NCBI RefSeq assembly: GCF_003626695.1
Contig: NZ_RBAH01000042.1
Coordinates: forward strand, 1-46,698
DNA: 46,698 bases
Direction: 5' to 3'
From: Paenibacillus ginsengarvi
Lineage (GTDB): Bacteria; Bacillota; Bacilli; Paenibacillales; NBRC-103111
Shown: positions 18,476-27,315 of the stretch, piece by piece
Numbering within the stretch: the stretch's first letter is position 1
How the letters are laid out: each line of letters begins with the position of its first letter
Translations under genes and position numbers: made by a program
The notes under the pieces: generated by a model
Database searches by the model: none
Seen by the model: only the letters and a program-made list of their open reading frames with translations
What the model was told of the DNA's origin: nothing

Positions 18476-19828
18476 ATGAAACATCGCTATTTGCCGACGA
18501 CCGAGCAAGATCGCAAAGAGATGCTTGAGGCGGTCGGCGCCGCTTCCGTATCCGAGCTGTTCGCCGATATCCCGGAAAGCGTCCGTTTCCAAGGGACGCT
18601 GAACATATCCGAGCAGTTGAACGAGCAGGCTATGCTCCGCCACATGCGGCAGCTGTCCGGCCGCAACGCCGATTTTGACGCCTACGCGAGTTTTCTGGGC
18701 GCAGGCATGTACGATCACCACTTGCCGGTTGTCGTCAACCACGTCATTTCCCGTTCCGAATTTTATACCGCTTATACGCCGTACCAGCCGGAAATTTCGC
18801 AAGGCGAGCTGCAGGCGATTTTCGAATTCCAGTCGTATATTTGCGAGCTGACCGGAATGAAGGTCGCCAATGCGTCGATGTATGACGGCGCGACGGCTCT
18901 GGCCGAAGCAGGCGCGCTGGCGCATGGCGCGACGAAGCGCCGCCAGATCGTGATTTCGCGCGCGGTTCATCCGGAAGCACGGGCGATTATGCTTACGACG
19001 GCACGCGGCCTGAACCTGGACGTTGTCGAAGTTGGCTGCGAGGACGGTGTGACGAAGCTGAGTGAGCTTCAGGCCACTGTCGGCGCGGATACGGCTGCGG
19101 TTATCGTGCAGTCGCCTAACTTTTTCGGCTGCATCGAAGACATTGCGGCGATCGAGCCGATCATTCATGGAGCTGGCGGTTTGCTGGTAGTCAGCTGTAA
19201 CCCGCTCTCGCTCGGTCTGCTGGAGCCTCCGGGCAAGCTCGGCGCCGACATCGTCGTCGGCGATACGCAGCCGTTCGGCATCCCGGCATCGTTCGGCGGG
19301 CCTTCCTGCGGCTACTTTGCCGTAGCCGAGGCGTGGATGCGCCGTATGCCGGGCCGCATCGTCGGCCAGACGGTCGACCGCGACGGCAAACGCGGCTTCG
19401 TGCTGACGCTGCAAGCGCGGGAGCAGCATATTAGGCGCGAGAAAGCGACGTCCAACATTTGCTCGAACCAGGCGCTGCTTGCATTATGCGCATCCGTTTA
19501 TTTATCGACGATGGGGAAACAAGGCATTCAGGACGTAGCCAAGCTGAACGTGCAAAAAGCGCATTATGCGGCCAAAACGTTTGCATCGCGCAGCAAGCTG
19601 GACATCGTATTCGGTTCCCCGTTCTTCAATGAATTCGTCGTGAAGTTGGGCGCGGGGACGGATGTCGGCGCGATCAACTCGAAGCTGCTGGAGAGCGGAT
19701 TTATCGGCGGCTACGATCTCGGCCGCGACTATCCGGAGCTGAAGGGCCATATGCTCGTCGCCGTGACGGAGCAGCGGACGAAGGAAGACATCGAACAGTT
19801 TGCAGACAGATTGGAGGAGCTGCTGTGA
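18476..19828 (+). CDS. gcvPA: Glycine dehydrogenase (decarboxylating) subunit 1
   Basis: A 450-residue P-protein alpha subunit. It corresponds to the N-terminal half of single-chain GcvP and pairs with GcvPB to decarboxylate glycine and load the aminomethyl group on lipoylated GcvH. It starts at ATG 18476 (KHRYLPTTEQDRKEML) behind AAGGAG; the in-frame ATG at 18455 lies before that ribosome site. Family marks are FLGAGMYDHHLP, the YTPYQPEISQGELQ segment and the glycine-rich PASFGGPSCGYFA. The stop overlaps the gcvPB start. Confidence 0.97.
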   Translation: MKHRYLPTTEQDRKEMLEAVGAASVSELFADIPESVRFQGTLNISEQLNEQAMLRHMRQLSGRNADFDAYASFLGAGMYDHHLPVVVNHVISRSEFYTAYTPYQPEISQGELQAIFEFQSYICELTGMKVANASMYDGATALAEAGALAHGATKRRQIVISRAVHPEARAIMLTTARGLNLDVVEVGCEDGVTKLSELQATVGADTAAVIVQSPNFFGCIEDIAAIEPIIHGAGGLLVVSCNPLSLGLLEPPGKLGADIVVGDTQPFGIPASFGGPSCGYFAVAEAWMRRMPGRIVGQTVDRDGKRGFVLTLQAREQHIRREKATSNICSNQALLALCASVYLSTMGKQGIQDVAKLNVQKAHYAAKTFASRSKLDIVFGSPFFNEFVVKLGAGTDVGAINSKLLESGFIGGYDLGRDYPELKGHMLVAVTEQRTKEDIEQFADRLEELL

Positions 19829-21354
19829 GTACGACGACCCAAACGTTAAACGCCGGAGCGGCTGTTGCCGCCGGTACGGCCGAAACATCAACCGTGAAGC
19901 ACGATAAAGCGTTAATATTCGAACTGAGCAGACCGGGCCGCGTTGCTTATTCGCTGCCGGAGTGCGACGTGCCCGAGACGCCGATCGGCGAGCTGATCCC
20001 GCAAAAGCTCCTGCGCACAAACCCGGCTGAGCTGCCGGAAGTGTACGAAGTTGACGTCATGCGCCATTATACGGCGCTGTCGAGACGCAACTTCGGTATT
20101 GACAACGGCTTTTACCCGCTTGGCTCGTGCACGATGAAATACAATCCGAAAATTAACGAGGACGTTGCCCGTTTCCCGGGCTTCGCCAAAATCCACCCGT
20201 ATCAGCCGGAGGAATCGGTGCAAGGCGCACTGGAGCTGCTGTACACGCTGCAAAACGACCTGGCCGAAATCACCGGAATGGATAAAGTGACGCTGCAGCC
20301 TGCGGCGGGCGCCCACGGCGAATGGACCGGCCTGATGATGATCCGCGCCTACCACGAAAGCCGCGGCGAGAAGCGGACGAAGGTTATCGTACCCGATTCG
20401 TCGCACGGAACGAACCCGGCCAGCGCTACGGTAGCTGGTTTCGATACGATTACGATCAAGTCGGACGAACGGGGACTGGTCGATCTGGATGCGCTCCGCG
20501 CGGCGGTCGGTCCGGATACGGCGGCGCTCATGCTGACGAATCCGAACACGCTCGGCTTGTTCGAGGAGCAAATCACCGTGATCGCCAGCATCGTCCACGA
20601 AGCGGGCGGCCTGCTCTATTACGACGGCGCCAACTCGAACGCGATTCTCGGCATCGCCCGTCCGGGCGACATGGGCTTCGACGTCGTTCACTTGAACCTG
20701 CACAAAACGATGAGCACGCCCCACGGCGGCGGCGGTCCCGGCGCGGGTCCGGTCGGCGTAAAGCAAAAGCTGATCCCGTTCCTGCCGTCGCCGAACGTCA
20801 TTCGCAAAGCGGACGGCACGTACGGCTTAGATGCCGGTGACGCGGCGCTGTCGATCGGCCGGGTCAAAGCCTTCTACGGCAACTTCGGCATTCTGGTCCG
20901 CGCCTACACGTACATTCGCACGCTCGGAGGCGAAGGCTTGCGGCAAGTGTCGGAGAACGCCGTATTAAACGCCAACTACATGATGAAGCGGCTCGCCCCA
21001 TACTACGACGTGCCGTTCGATCGTCCGTGCAAGCACGAATTCGTCATGTCCGGCAAACGCCAGAAAAAACTTGGCGTCCGCACGCTCGATATCGCCAAGC
21101 GGCTGCTCGACTTCGGTTATCATCCGCCGACGATTTACTTCCCGCTTAACGTCGAGGAATGCATCATGATCGAGCCGACGGAAACCGAAAGCAAGGAAAC
21201 GCTGGACGGCTTCATCGATACGATGATTCAAATTGCCAAGGAAGCCGAGGAGAATCCGGACCTTGTCGTAAACGCACCTTACACGACCGTTGTAAAACGG
21301 CTCGACGAAACTCAGGCAGCCCGCAAGCCGGTGCTGAACTGTACTTGCGGCTGA
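19825..21354 (+). CDS. gcvPB: Glycine dehydrogenase (decarboxylating) subunit 2
   Basis: A 509-residue P-protein beta subunit that carries the pyridoxal phosphate. The cofactor lysine is K294 in NLHKTMSTPHGGGGPG, the family signature. YPLGSCTMKYNPK and HGTNPASA are also present. GTG 19825 overlaps the gcvPA stop and follows GGAGGAG, so the two subunits are co-translated in equal amounts as expected for a heterotetramer. The first 30 residues are alanine/threonine-rich and more variable than the family norm, and the C-terminus ends in an unusual CTCG. gcvH is not in the window. Confidence 0.97.
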   Translation: MSTTTQTLNAGAAVAAGTAETSTVKHDKALIFELSRPGRVAYSLPECDVPETPIGELIPQKLLRTNPAELPEVYEVDVMRHYTALSRRNFGIDNGFYPLGSCTMKYNPKINEDVARFPGFAKIHPYQPEESVQGALELLYTLQNDLAEITGMDKVTLQPAAGAHGEWTGLMMIRAYHESRGEKRTKVIVPDSSHGTNPASATVAGFDTITIKSDERGLVDLDALRAAVGPDTAALMLTNPNTLGLFEEQITVIASIVHEAGGLLYYDGANSNAILGIARPGDMGFDVVHLNLHKTMSTPHGGGGPGAGPVGVKQKLIPFLPSPNVIRKADGTYGLDAGDAALSIGRVKAFYGNFGILVRAYTYIRTLGGEGLRQVSENAVLNANYMMKRLAPYYDVPFDRPCKHEFVMSGKRQKKLGVRTLDIAKRLLDFGYHPPTIYFPLNVEECIMIEPTETESKETLDGFIDTMIQIAKEAEENPDLVVNAPYTTVVKRLDETQAARKPVLNCTCG

Positions 21355-21403
21355 GGCGATGAACCCTTCCGTTGTACCGATAAGATCCGTTCCAGACAAA
21401 ACT

Positions 21404-21434
21404 TAGCCTGACCTAGCGCAGGCTAGGTTTTTCT
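21404..21434 (+). terminator. Terminator of the gcv operon
   Basis: TAGCCTG (21404-21410) pairs with CAGGCTA (21419-21425), followed by GGTTTTTCTTTT. CCTAG (21412-21416) and CTAGG (21423-21427) offer a competing stem. Confidence 0.75.
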
Positions 21435-21481
21435 TTTGGTGCGGGTACGGCTTCTCTTAACGTCCACCGGCTGGTCTGAGG

Positions 21482-21674
21482 TAACGGAACGGTTTGTTCC
21501 GTTATTGTATTGGAAGTGCGGGAAACAGTGGGATAACGGAAGAGAAAGTTCCGCTATACCGGCCCAGGGGCTCCGGATTTCGCTCACGCCGAGGCCATAA
21601 CGGAACTATTTGTTCCGTTACCTGACCTGAAAAGGGACGGAAAACAGGAAATAGCGGAAGTGCCTGTTCCGCTA
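21482..21674. repeat. Four 23-bp palindromic repeats
   Basis: Four units, each exactly 23 bp, lie at 21482-21504, 21534-21556, 21598-21620 and 21652-21674. Units 1 and 3 are perfect TAACGGAAC-N5-GTTCCGTTA. Unit 4 is perfect TAGCGGAA-N7-TTCCGCTA, and unit 2 is a hybrid with one mismatch. Start-to-start spacing is 52, 64 and 54 bp, and the DNA between them is unrelated. The array fills the 450-bp gap between the gcv operon and the pentapeptide gene. It resembles REP-like hairpins rather than CRISPR. Confidence 0.85.
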
Positions 21675-21883
21675 AGTCAGCGGGAGTGGAGACGAGGGAA
21701 CAGACACTGTCGTATGTGCATGTGCATGAGCGCAGGGCGAAGCTGTTCGGGGAACGCCTGCTCAGTCATGAGCCGGTACGGCACTTTCGATTTTGGCGAA
21801 AATATTGTACGATTAAAGCTTAAAGGTCTAGTCTACGGCGTGTTGGCACACTCCTAACAGATGGAACGAAAGGGGGAGACGGA

Positions 21884-22489
21884 TTGTTTCAGTATGTGGA
21901 GCAGCACTACGAGGACGCCGATTTCAGTTACAAGGACTGGAAGGAAGCGGAGCTGACGCGGTGCACGTTCGTTCGCTGCCGGTTTATTGGAGCAACGCTT
22001 GCGGAAGTAACGACGACGGCGTGCCGGTTCGTGGAATGCGACTTCCACGGAGCGTTTCTGAACGGGTCGATCCATACCGAATCGGCTTTCGAAAATTGCA
22101 GCTTGTTTGAGGCGAGTTTGTTCGTGGCGAGGTTCAGCAATTGCAAAATGACAGGCTCGGACTTCTCCAAGGCGAATATGGACGGTATGACGGTGCAAGA
22201 AGGGGACTGGTCTTACACGAATTTGAAAATGGCACGGCTGGCGAAGCAGGATCTGCGCGGCGTCCGGTTCGTCGAGGCCGACTTTACGGACAGCGATCTG
22301 GAGAAGGCCGACCTGCGCAGAGCCGTTCTCAGCCGGGCCCAGCTCGCGGGCGCGAAGCTGAAGGGAGCGGATCTGCGCGGAGCCGAGCTGGACGGGATCG
22401 ATTTTCGTCCGGTGGACATCAGAGGAACCGTTATAGAGGCGATGCAGGCTGTAGCGTTCGCCCGTTCCTACGGCGCGAAGGTGCTGTGA
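21884..22489 (+). CDS. Pentapeptide repeat protein
   Basis: A 201-residue protein made almost entirely of A(D/N)LXX pentapeptides: ADFSYKDWKEAEL near the start, then long runs such as LRGVRFVEADFTDSDLEKAD and LAGAKLKGADLRGAELDG. These fold as a right-handed quadrilateral beta-helix. TTG 21884 is chosen because GAAAGGGGGAG lies 6-8 nt upstream and there is no nearby ATG. Some members (Qnr, MfpA) mimic DNA and protect gyrase, but most have no known role, and this one lacks the Qnr loop features. It sits 33 bp before lipM and may be co-transcribed. Confidence 0.88.
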   Translation: MFQYVEQHYEDADFSYKDWKEAELTRCTFVRCRFIGATLAEVTTTACRFVECDFHGAFLNGSIHTESAFENCSLFEASLFVARFSNCKMTGSDFSKANMDGMTVQEGDWSYTNLKMARLAKQDLRGVRFVEADFTDSDLEKADLRRAVLSRAQLAGAKLKGADLRGAELDGIDFRPVDIRGTVIEAMQAVAFARSYGAKVL

Positions 22490-22522
22490 GGCCAAACTAT
22501 ATCTGAGAGAGGGGGACCCCCT

Positions 22523-23374
22523 ATGCCGGAGACGGTTTGGAGGTTTATAAGATCGGGGGCGGGCACGCCCGCGGACAATATGGCGATCGACGAAGCGATG
22601 CTGATCGCTCACAGCGAAGGGAAAACGCCGCCGACGGTCCGCTTTTACGGCTGGAACCCGGCGACGCTGTCGATCGGCTATTTTCAGAAAGCGGAGGACG
22701 AGATCGAGCTTGCCGAGCTGCACAGGCAGGGCATCGGCTTCGTCAGGCGCCCGACGGGCGGCAGAGCGGTGCTGCACGACCGTGAGCTGACATACAGCAT
22801 GATCGTTTCCGAGGAATACCCGGACATGCCGACGACGGTTAATGAAGCGTATCGCGTCCTGAGCGAAGGGCTCGTACACGGATTTCGCCGCTTGGAGCTT
22901 CAGGCGGAGATGGTCAATCTCGGTTCGTCCGAGGAAAAGGCGAAGTACACGTCGACCGCCGGCTCGGCTGCCTGCTTCGATTCCCCTTCGTGGTACGAGC
23001 TTGTCGTGGAAGGGCGGAAAATCGCGGGCAGCGCCCAAACCCGTTCGAGAGGCGTTATTTTGCAGCACGGCTCGATTTTGCTGGAAATGGATGTCGAACA
23101 GCTGTTTTCGCTGCTGAAATTTTCAAACGAGCGGGTGAAGGAGCGGCTGAAGACGTCGTTCCATACGAAAGCGGTAGCGATCGGCGACATCTGCCGGGCG
23201 ATGGGCCGCGCAGCCGTGCAGTACGCCGAGGCGGAATCGGCGTTCCGCGAAGGGATCGCCGAAGGACTTGGCGTACGGCTTGAAGAGAGCGAGTTGACGC
23301 CATACGAGCGCGAGCTGGCCGAGCAGCTCAGCCGGGAGAAGTACGGAAGCGACGAATGGAATTTTCGGCGTTAA
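22523..23374 (+). CDS. lipM: Octanoyltransferase LipM (lipoate biosynthesis)
   Basis: A 283-residue member of the biotin/lipoate protein ligase family. LipM moves octanoate from octanoyl-ACP to GcvH, the first step of lipoate assembly in Bacillus. The pattern is NMAIDEAML, the RRPTGGRAVLHD loop, the acyl-acceptor cysteine C151 in ACFDSPSWYEL (B. subtilis LipM uses C150), and GRKIAGSAQ with the conserved lysine. The cysteine and the position next to the gcv operon, as in B. subtilis, favour LipM over LplA. GGGGGACCCCCT is the ribosome site. Confidence 0.92.
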   Translation: MPETVWRFIRSGAGTPADNMAIDEAMLIAHSEGKTPPTVRFYGWNPATLSIGYFQKAEDEIELAELHRQGIGFVRRPTGGRAVLHDRELTYSMIVSEEYPDMPTTVNEAYRVLSEGLVHGFRRLELQAEMVNLGSSEEKAKYTSTAGSAACFDSPSWYELVVEGRKIAGSAQTRSRGVILQHGSILLEMDVEQLFSLLKFSNERVKERLKTSFHTKAVAIGDICRAMGRAAVQYAEAESAFREGIAEGLGVRLEESELTPYERELAEQLSREKYGSDEWNFRR

Positions 23375-23395
23375 CGTAAGAGGGAGAGCAAGGAG

Positions 23396-23458
23396 AAAAG
23401 CTCCGCCGTTTGACCGCTCGCAAAACGAATGCGAACGGCCGGACCTGCGGAGCTTTTG
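23396..23458 (+). terminator. Terminator after lipM
   Basis: AAAAGCTCCGC (23396-23406) pairs with GCGGAGCTTTT (23447-23457), an 11-bp perfect stem with a 40-nt branched loop containing CCGTTTG and CGAACGG. It may serve both strands. Confidence 0.75.
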
Positions 23459-23506
23459 ATTTGTGCCGGCTGGTGACACGCAACCTTTTACGGGCCGCAT
23501 TTCTTA

Positions 23507-24979
23507 TTACTCGGCCCTCGTACCCTTATATTCGATACCCCAAGCGAAAATGCTGACCTCCGTGTCGCTTTTCCTGCGCATCGACCAATCCGACTCCATC
23601 GGGCCTCCCGCCAGCTTGATAAGCTTGTCGTCTCCCGTCCAAGCTCCTTCGTACGTTTTGCCTAAGTCAAGCCAGCGATAGGTGCCGTCCCGGCTTATTT
23701 CGATCCAGTCTCCGGCCGCCCCCGGCGTATACGAATGCGTAAAGGTACGCGAGCCGTCTCCGTTCGTTACCGAGCTGGTAGGCGCATAACCGCCGGGAAT
23801 CCATACATTCCATTTGCCGTGGAAGAAGGACGCGTCAGCCGCTTCGGATCGTACAACCGTTTGCTGCTTCGGCACTTCACTAGGAGAATCCTCGAAAAGC
23901 GGATTCTCCGTATCCGTGATTGTAATCCTGCCGTTATCGAAATAAACGTGCATGTTCAAATGCTCGCTTACAAAGCGCAGCGGAATAACGGCCGTTTCAC
24001 CGCGCATGACGGGAGGCGAGTCAAGCTCGTAAGCTTTTCCGTTCACGATCGCTTGGGTCGAGTTCATCCATAGCCGGATCGTAATTCCCGGATCTTTCGA
24101 CAGCGTGATCGAAAAATCCTCGGCTCCCCACCCGACCTTGGCCCCGAGCGCCTCCCCGATAAAACGGAGCGGAACCATCGTCCGTCCCTCATGCAGAAAC
24201 GGCGCCGTAAGAAGCGGGTATTCCGTCCGTTTGTTCGTTTTGTCGAGAACCGCGGCTTGTTCGCTATCCAAAGTCAAATAAATCGATAACGGCAGCTCCC
24301 GCTGCTCCGGCTCCGGGACTTCGTACTGCTCCGACCACCGGGAGCCGCTTGCACCTTCGGCTGCGGGAGGCGGCGCGGGAGATTGTACCGGAGGCAGCGC
24401 GGGAACCGGCGCATCGGTTTTGGTGCCCGCTTGCGCCCCGGTTTCGGTTTTGGCGTCGGCTCCAGGCTGCTGTTTCCCAGCGCTATTCGCCTCCGGACCG
24501 CCAGGAGCGGAAGCGGGCGCGGCTTGCTCCACAACGAACGTAAAGACAGCCTTCGCTTCGGAGATCGAATCGATCCGAAGTTTGGCGAGCTTGCCGTCAC
24601 GCAGTTTAATCAGGTAGACGGCGTCTTCTTCGAGCGTTACCGAGCTTACGTAGCCGGACCGCGGCCGCTCGGCCGCGTCCTCAAGCTTTTGTCCGGTAAG
24701 CTTCACGATGCCGCCTGCCCCCATCGCTCCGTATCGGTTGATGACGAGGTCGGCGTCTTTGGCCGCAGAAGCAAGGGACAGGTCGGTTAACGAAAGTCCG
24801 CCCCGATCGAGCACATCGCCGCTCCAGTTTAATGTAAACGGATGAAGCGGGGTGTACGTGAACGCTTTGGCGGCGCTCCAATGCACTTGGCCGGTTCCCG
24901 TATCCGCGGCATATACGGCACCGGTCGAAAGCACGGCTGACACCAGCATAGTGCACACGAGCATGAACAGTTTCTTCAT
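23507..24979 (-). CDS. Secreted copper amine oxidase N-terminal (stalk) domain protein
   Basis: A 490-residue exported protein. ATG 24979 is preferred (MKKLFMLVCTMLVSAVL, cleavage after VYA) because GGAGGACAT lies ahead of it; the longer frame adds an unsuitable MEGGHSE. Residues about 30-150 resemble a surface domain, and a proline/alanine linker spans about 155-205. A copper amine oxidase N1 (stalk) domain spans about 225-350, with the repeated motifs TMVPLRFIGEALGAKVGW and AVIPLRFVSEHLNM. A small beta domain (390-490, WIPGGYAP to YKGTRAE) follows. Such domains bind the cell wall in Paenibacillus; no catalytic oxidase domain is present. It is monocistronic and convergent with lipM. Confidence 0.8.
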   Translation of the reverse strand: MKKLFMLVCTMLVSAVLSTGAVYAADTGTGQVHWSAAKAFTYTPLHPFTLNWSGDVLDRGGLSLTDLSLASAAKDADLVINRYGAMGAGGIVKLTGQKLEDAAERPRSGYVSSVTLEEDAVYLIKLRDGKLAKLRIDSISEAKAVFTFVVEQAAPASAPGGPEANSAGKQQPGADAKTETGAQAGTKTDAPVPALPPVQSPAPPPAAEGASGSRWSEQYEVPEPEQRELPLSIYLTLDSEQAAVLDKTNKRTEYPLLTAPFLHEGRTMVPLRFIGEALGAKVGWGAEDFSITLSKDPGITIRLWMNSTQAIVNGKAYELDSPPVMRGETAVIPLRFVSEHLNMHVYFDNGRITITDTENPLFEDSPSEVPKQQTVVRSEAADASFFHGKWNVWIPGGYAPTSSVTNGDGSRTFTHSYTPGAAGDWIEISRDGTYRWLDLGKTYEGAWTGDDKLIKLAGGPMESDWSMRRKSDTEVSIFAWGIEYKGTRAE

Positions 24980-25097
24980 TTCGGAATGTCCTCCTTCCAA
25001 ATCGACGGCTTCCTCGGGTCGATTGCTAGCGAATCGTTTGCCCGAGCTTGCCGGTAATCTCTTTGATCATACCTCAGAGCCTCTTACAACCGGCTTA

Positions 25098-25138
25098 CAA
25101 AAAAACACCTTCCAACCGCCGTTAAGACGTGGAAGGTG
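25098..25138 (-). terminator. Terminator of the alpha-galactosidase gene
   Basis: On the minus strand CACCTTCCA (25138-25130) pairs with TGGAAGGTG (25114-25106), followed by a run of seven T. Confidence 0.85.
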
Positions 25139-25203
25139 ACATTATTGTTACTTTCGGGTGGCTCATCATCGAAGCCTAGGAGACTCCACTTTGTGGGAGA
25201 AGT

Positions 25204-27069
25204 TTACACCAGCCAAGCTTTAACGCTGCGAGGCGAAAGCGGAATGTCGCCCGACGCCGGAAAAAACTCGCGCTCCCCGCTCCAAAATTCGTCGCCCGAT
25301 TCCGCTTGCTGCCGCACGGTTTCCGGCAACTGCTGCACCCGGTAATCGTCGCTTAGGTTGAACAGTGCGACCAGCGTTTTGCCGCCGTAGTCCGCGATAA
25401 CGATCGGCAAATCGTCGCCGTCGTGCCGGAACAGGTTAACCGGCTTGCCGCGTCCCGCCGGCTGCTCGAGCAGGCGTCCGAGCCACATGGTACCGTCCAG
25501 ATTCAGCTTGCCGAGCGCATCGCCGAGAAACAAGTCGCCGCCGGTGACGAGACAGGCGAGCAGCAGCGTCTTCGCCTCCTCGGCGTTCATCTCGCGGCCG
25601 CTGCACCAATTGGCGCCGACCTTCCACGGCTGCTTGCCGAAACGGCGGTTAAGCTGCGGATCGTCGGTCGTTTCGCCGCAGCGGACAATGGCGAAGTCCG
25701 GGTCCATGTTGCCGAGCGTGCCTTGCATCCACCAGCGGGCGAACATGGAGCGGATGTTCTGACGAATATGGCTCCAGTAGTTGTGAATGTCCCCGGTCGT
25801 CCGGTGCGCGTCCGCGATTCCGGCTACCGCTTCGTACGGCGCTCCGCAGGCAAGCAGGTAAGCGTCTGCACCGATCGAATCGCGGATGATCCCGAACAGC
25901 TTGCGCAGCATGCCGGCATGGGACATATCTTTTCCCGAGAACGAGGAAGCGCCGAGGAGCAGCTGCGTGAAGTCGCATTTGAAATAAGTGAAGCCGGCGG
26001 CGCGCAGCCGGCGGAACGTTTCTGCGATAAACGCGGCGGCGTCCGGGTGGGTGATGTCGAGCTGGGCCATGCTGCCGTAGCCTAGATTTTGCAAAAAGAC
26101 GTTGCCCTGCGCATCTCCGACGAACCAATCCGGATGCTCGCGGTATAGCGGCGTGTATACGTTGACGAGCAGCGGAGCCGTCCATATGCCCGGCTCGTAG
26201 CCGGTTTGCCGGATCGCGCCGCAAAGCCCGTCCAGGCCGTCCGGAAACTTCCAGCCGCTGTCCCAAATTCCCCACTGGCATTCGTAGCCTTCGTCGACGA
26301 CCATATAGCGCAGCGTTTCGCCGAATATTCGGCGTGCCGTTTCCGCGTTATCGATCATATCGTTTTGCCGGATCGCACCCGCATAGTAATCCCACGAGTT
26401 CCAGCCGGTCACCCGAGGCTGGAAGCGGAGCTGCCCGTCCAACCTCTTACGGATCAGCTCGCCGTATCGCTCCAGCAGTGCGTTCCCGTCCGGGCCGCCG
26501 AGCACAATCAGCCCAGCGAGTGTTTCTTCTTGTCCCGGCGCAAAACTTCTCGGCGAATGCAGATGGACGCCGACGCCGAACGCTCCGTCCCGATGCGGTT
26601 TGTCGTGGAGCAAAGGGAAGTCGGCGAAGCAATCGCCGTATGGAGGCAGGGCGCCAAGCAGCAGCGCGCTCCCGTCCTTCCGGGCAGACAGGACGGTGAC
26701 CATACCCGAGGCGTCGGCCGGGTTCGACCATTCGTTCGGCCGATGCACAGGGCGGATGCCCGACAGCTTCGAAAAGTCGCGGGAATGGTACAGCTGGACA
26801 TATTCGCGGGTGTCCGGCCTCCCTTCGAACTGGCCGGCAGGCCACTCGATACAGACGCGCTGCAGCCGGATCGTCTCTTCCCCTTCGTTGCCGATCGTTA
26901 CGCTGCATACGCCGTCGTCCCGCCGTTCCAAGCTAAGCGCTAGGCTGTCCCAGCGGAGAATCGTTTTATCGTCCGATTGTTCGGTCTTCGCCTGTTTGCG
27001 ATCGAACGTTTGATTGGCGCATACCACTTTGATCGATGCTCTGTCGAATGGGATATCGCTTGGTTTCAT
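25204..27069 (-). CDS. Alpha-galactosidase-like glycoside hydrolase (GH36/clan GH-D)
   Basis: A 621-residue clan GH-D enzyme. An N-terminal beta-supersandwich is followed by a barrel opening TGWNSWDYYAGAI. The likely nucleophile is D366 in YFKCDF and the likely acid/base is D427 in RTTGDI. ATG 27069 (MKPSDIPFD) is chosen because GGGGAG is well placed before it; 36 further codons upstream lack a ribosome site. No signal peptide is seen, so it acts inside the cell. It is divergent from an AraC regulator, the usual arrangement for a locally controlled galactoside gene. Some GH36 members act on other alpha-linked sugars. Confidence 0.87.
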   Translation of the reverse strand: MKPSDIPFDRASIKVVCANQTFDRKQAKTEQSDDKTILRWDSLALSLERRDDGVCSVTIGNEGEETIRLQRVCIEWPAGQFEGRPDTREYVQLYHSRDFSKLSGIRPVHRPNEWSNPADASGMVTVLSARKDGSALLLGALPPYGDCFADFPLLHDKPHRDGAFGVGVHLHSPRSFAPGQEETLAGLIVLGGPDGNALLERYGELIRKRLDGQLRFQPRVTGWNSWDYYAGAIRQNDMIDNAETARRIFGETLRYMVVDEGYECQWGIWDSGWKFPDGLDGLCGAIRQTGYEPGIWTAPLLVNVYTPLYREHPDWFVGDAQGNVFLQNLGYGSMAQLDITHPDAAAFIAETFRRLRAAGFTYFKCDFTQLLLGASSFSGKDMSHAGMLRKLFGIIRDSIGADAYLLACGAPYEAVAGIADAHRTTGDIHNYWSHIRQNIRSMFARWWMQGTLGNMDPDFAIVRCGETTDDPQLNRRFGKQPWKVGANWCSGREMNAEEAKTLLLACLVTGGDLFLGDALGKLNLDGTMWLGRLLEQPAGRGKPVNLFRHDGDDLPIVIADYGGKTLVALFNLSDDYRVQQLPETVRQQAESGDEFWSGEREFFPASGDIPLSPRSVKAWLV

Positions 27070-27315
27070 TCGCACACTCCCCGTTATGGATGGATGAATA
27101 GACAGAAGGATGGTGAAGCTGTTTGCCTGTTCTGCCGGTTTGACGCAAACGTTGAATATACCGGAATCATAAGGCATACTGGCGTTGTACGAACATGGAC
27201 GATGATGACGGGTGCATGGAGAATTGTAACTTGAACGGCGTTAAGCGGTGCCCGAAGGAGGCGATTTCGTTGTACAATGACAATAACGGCCACAACGCGA
27301 ACGGGAGGATGCAAC

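Noticed and set aside
21482..21674. Possible CRISPR array
   Set aside because: The repeats are palindromic and of two types, the spacings are irregular, and no cas genes are present.
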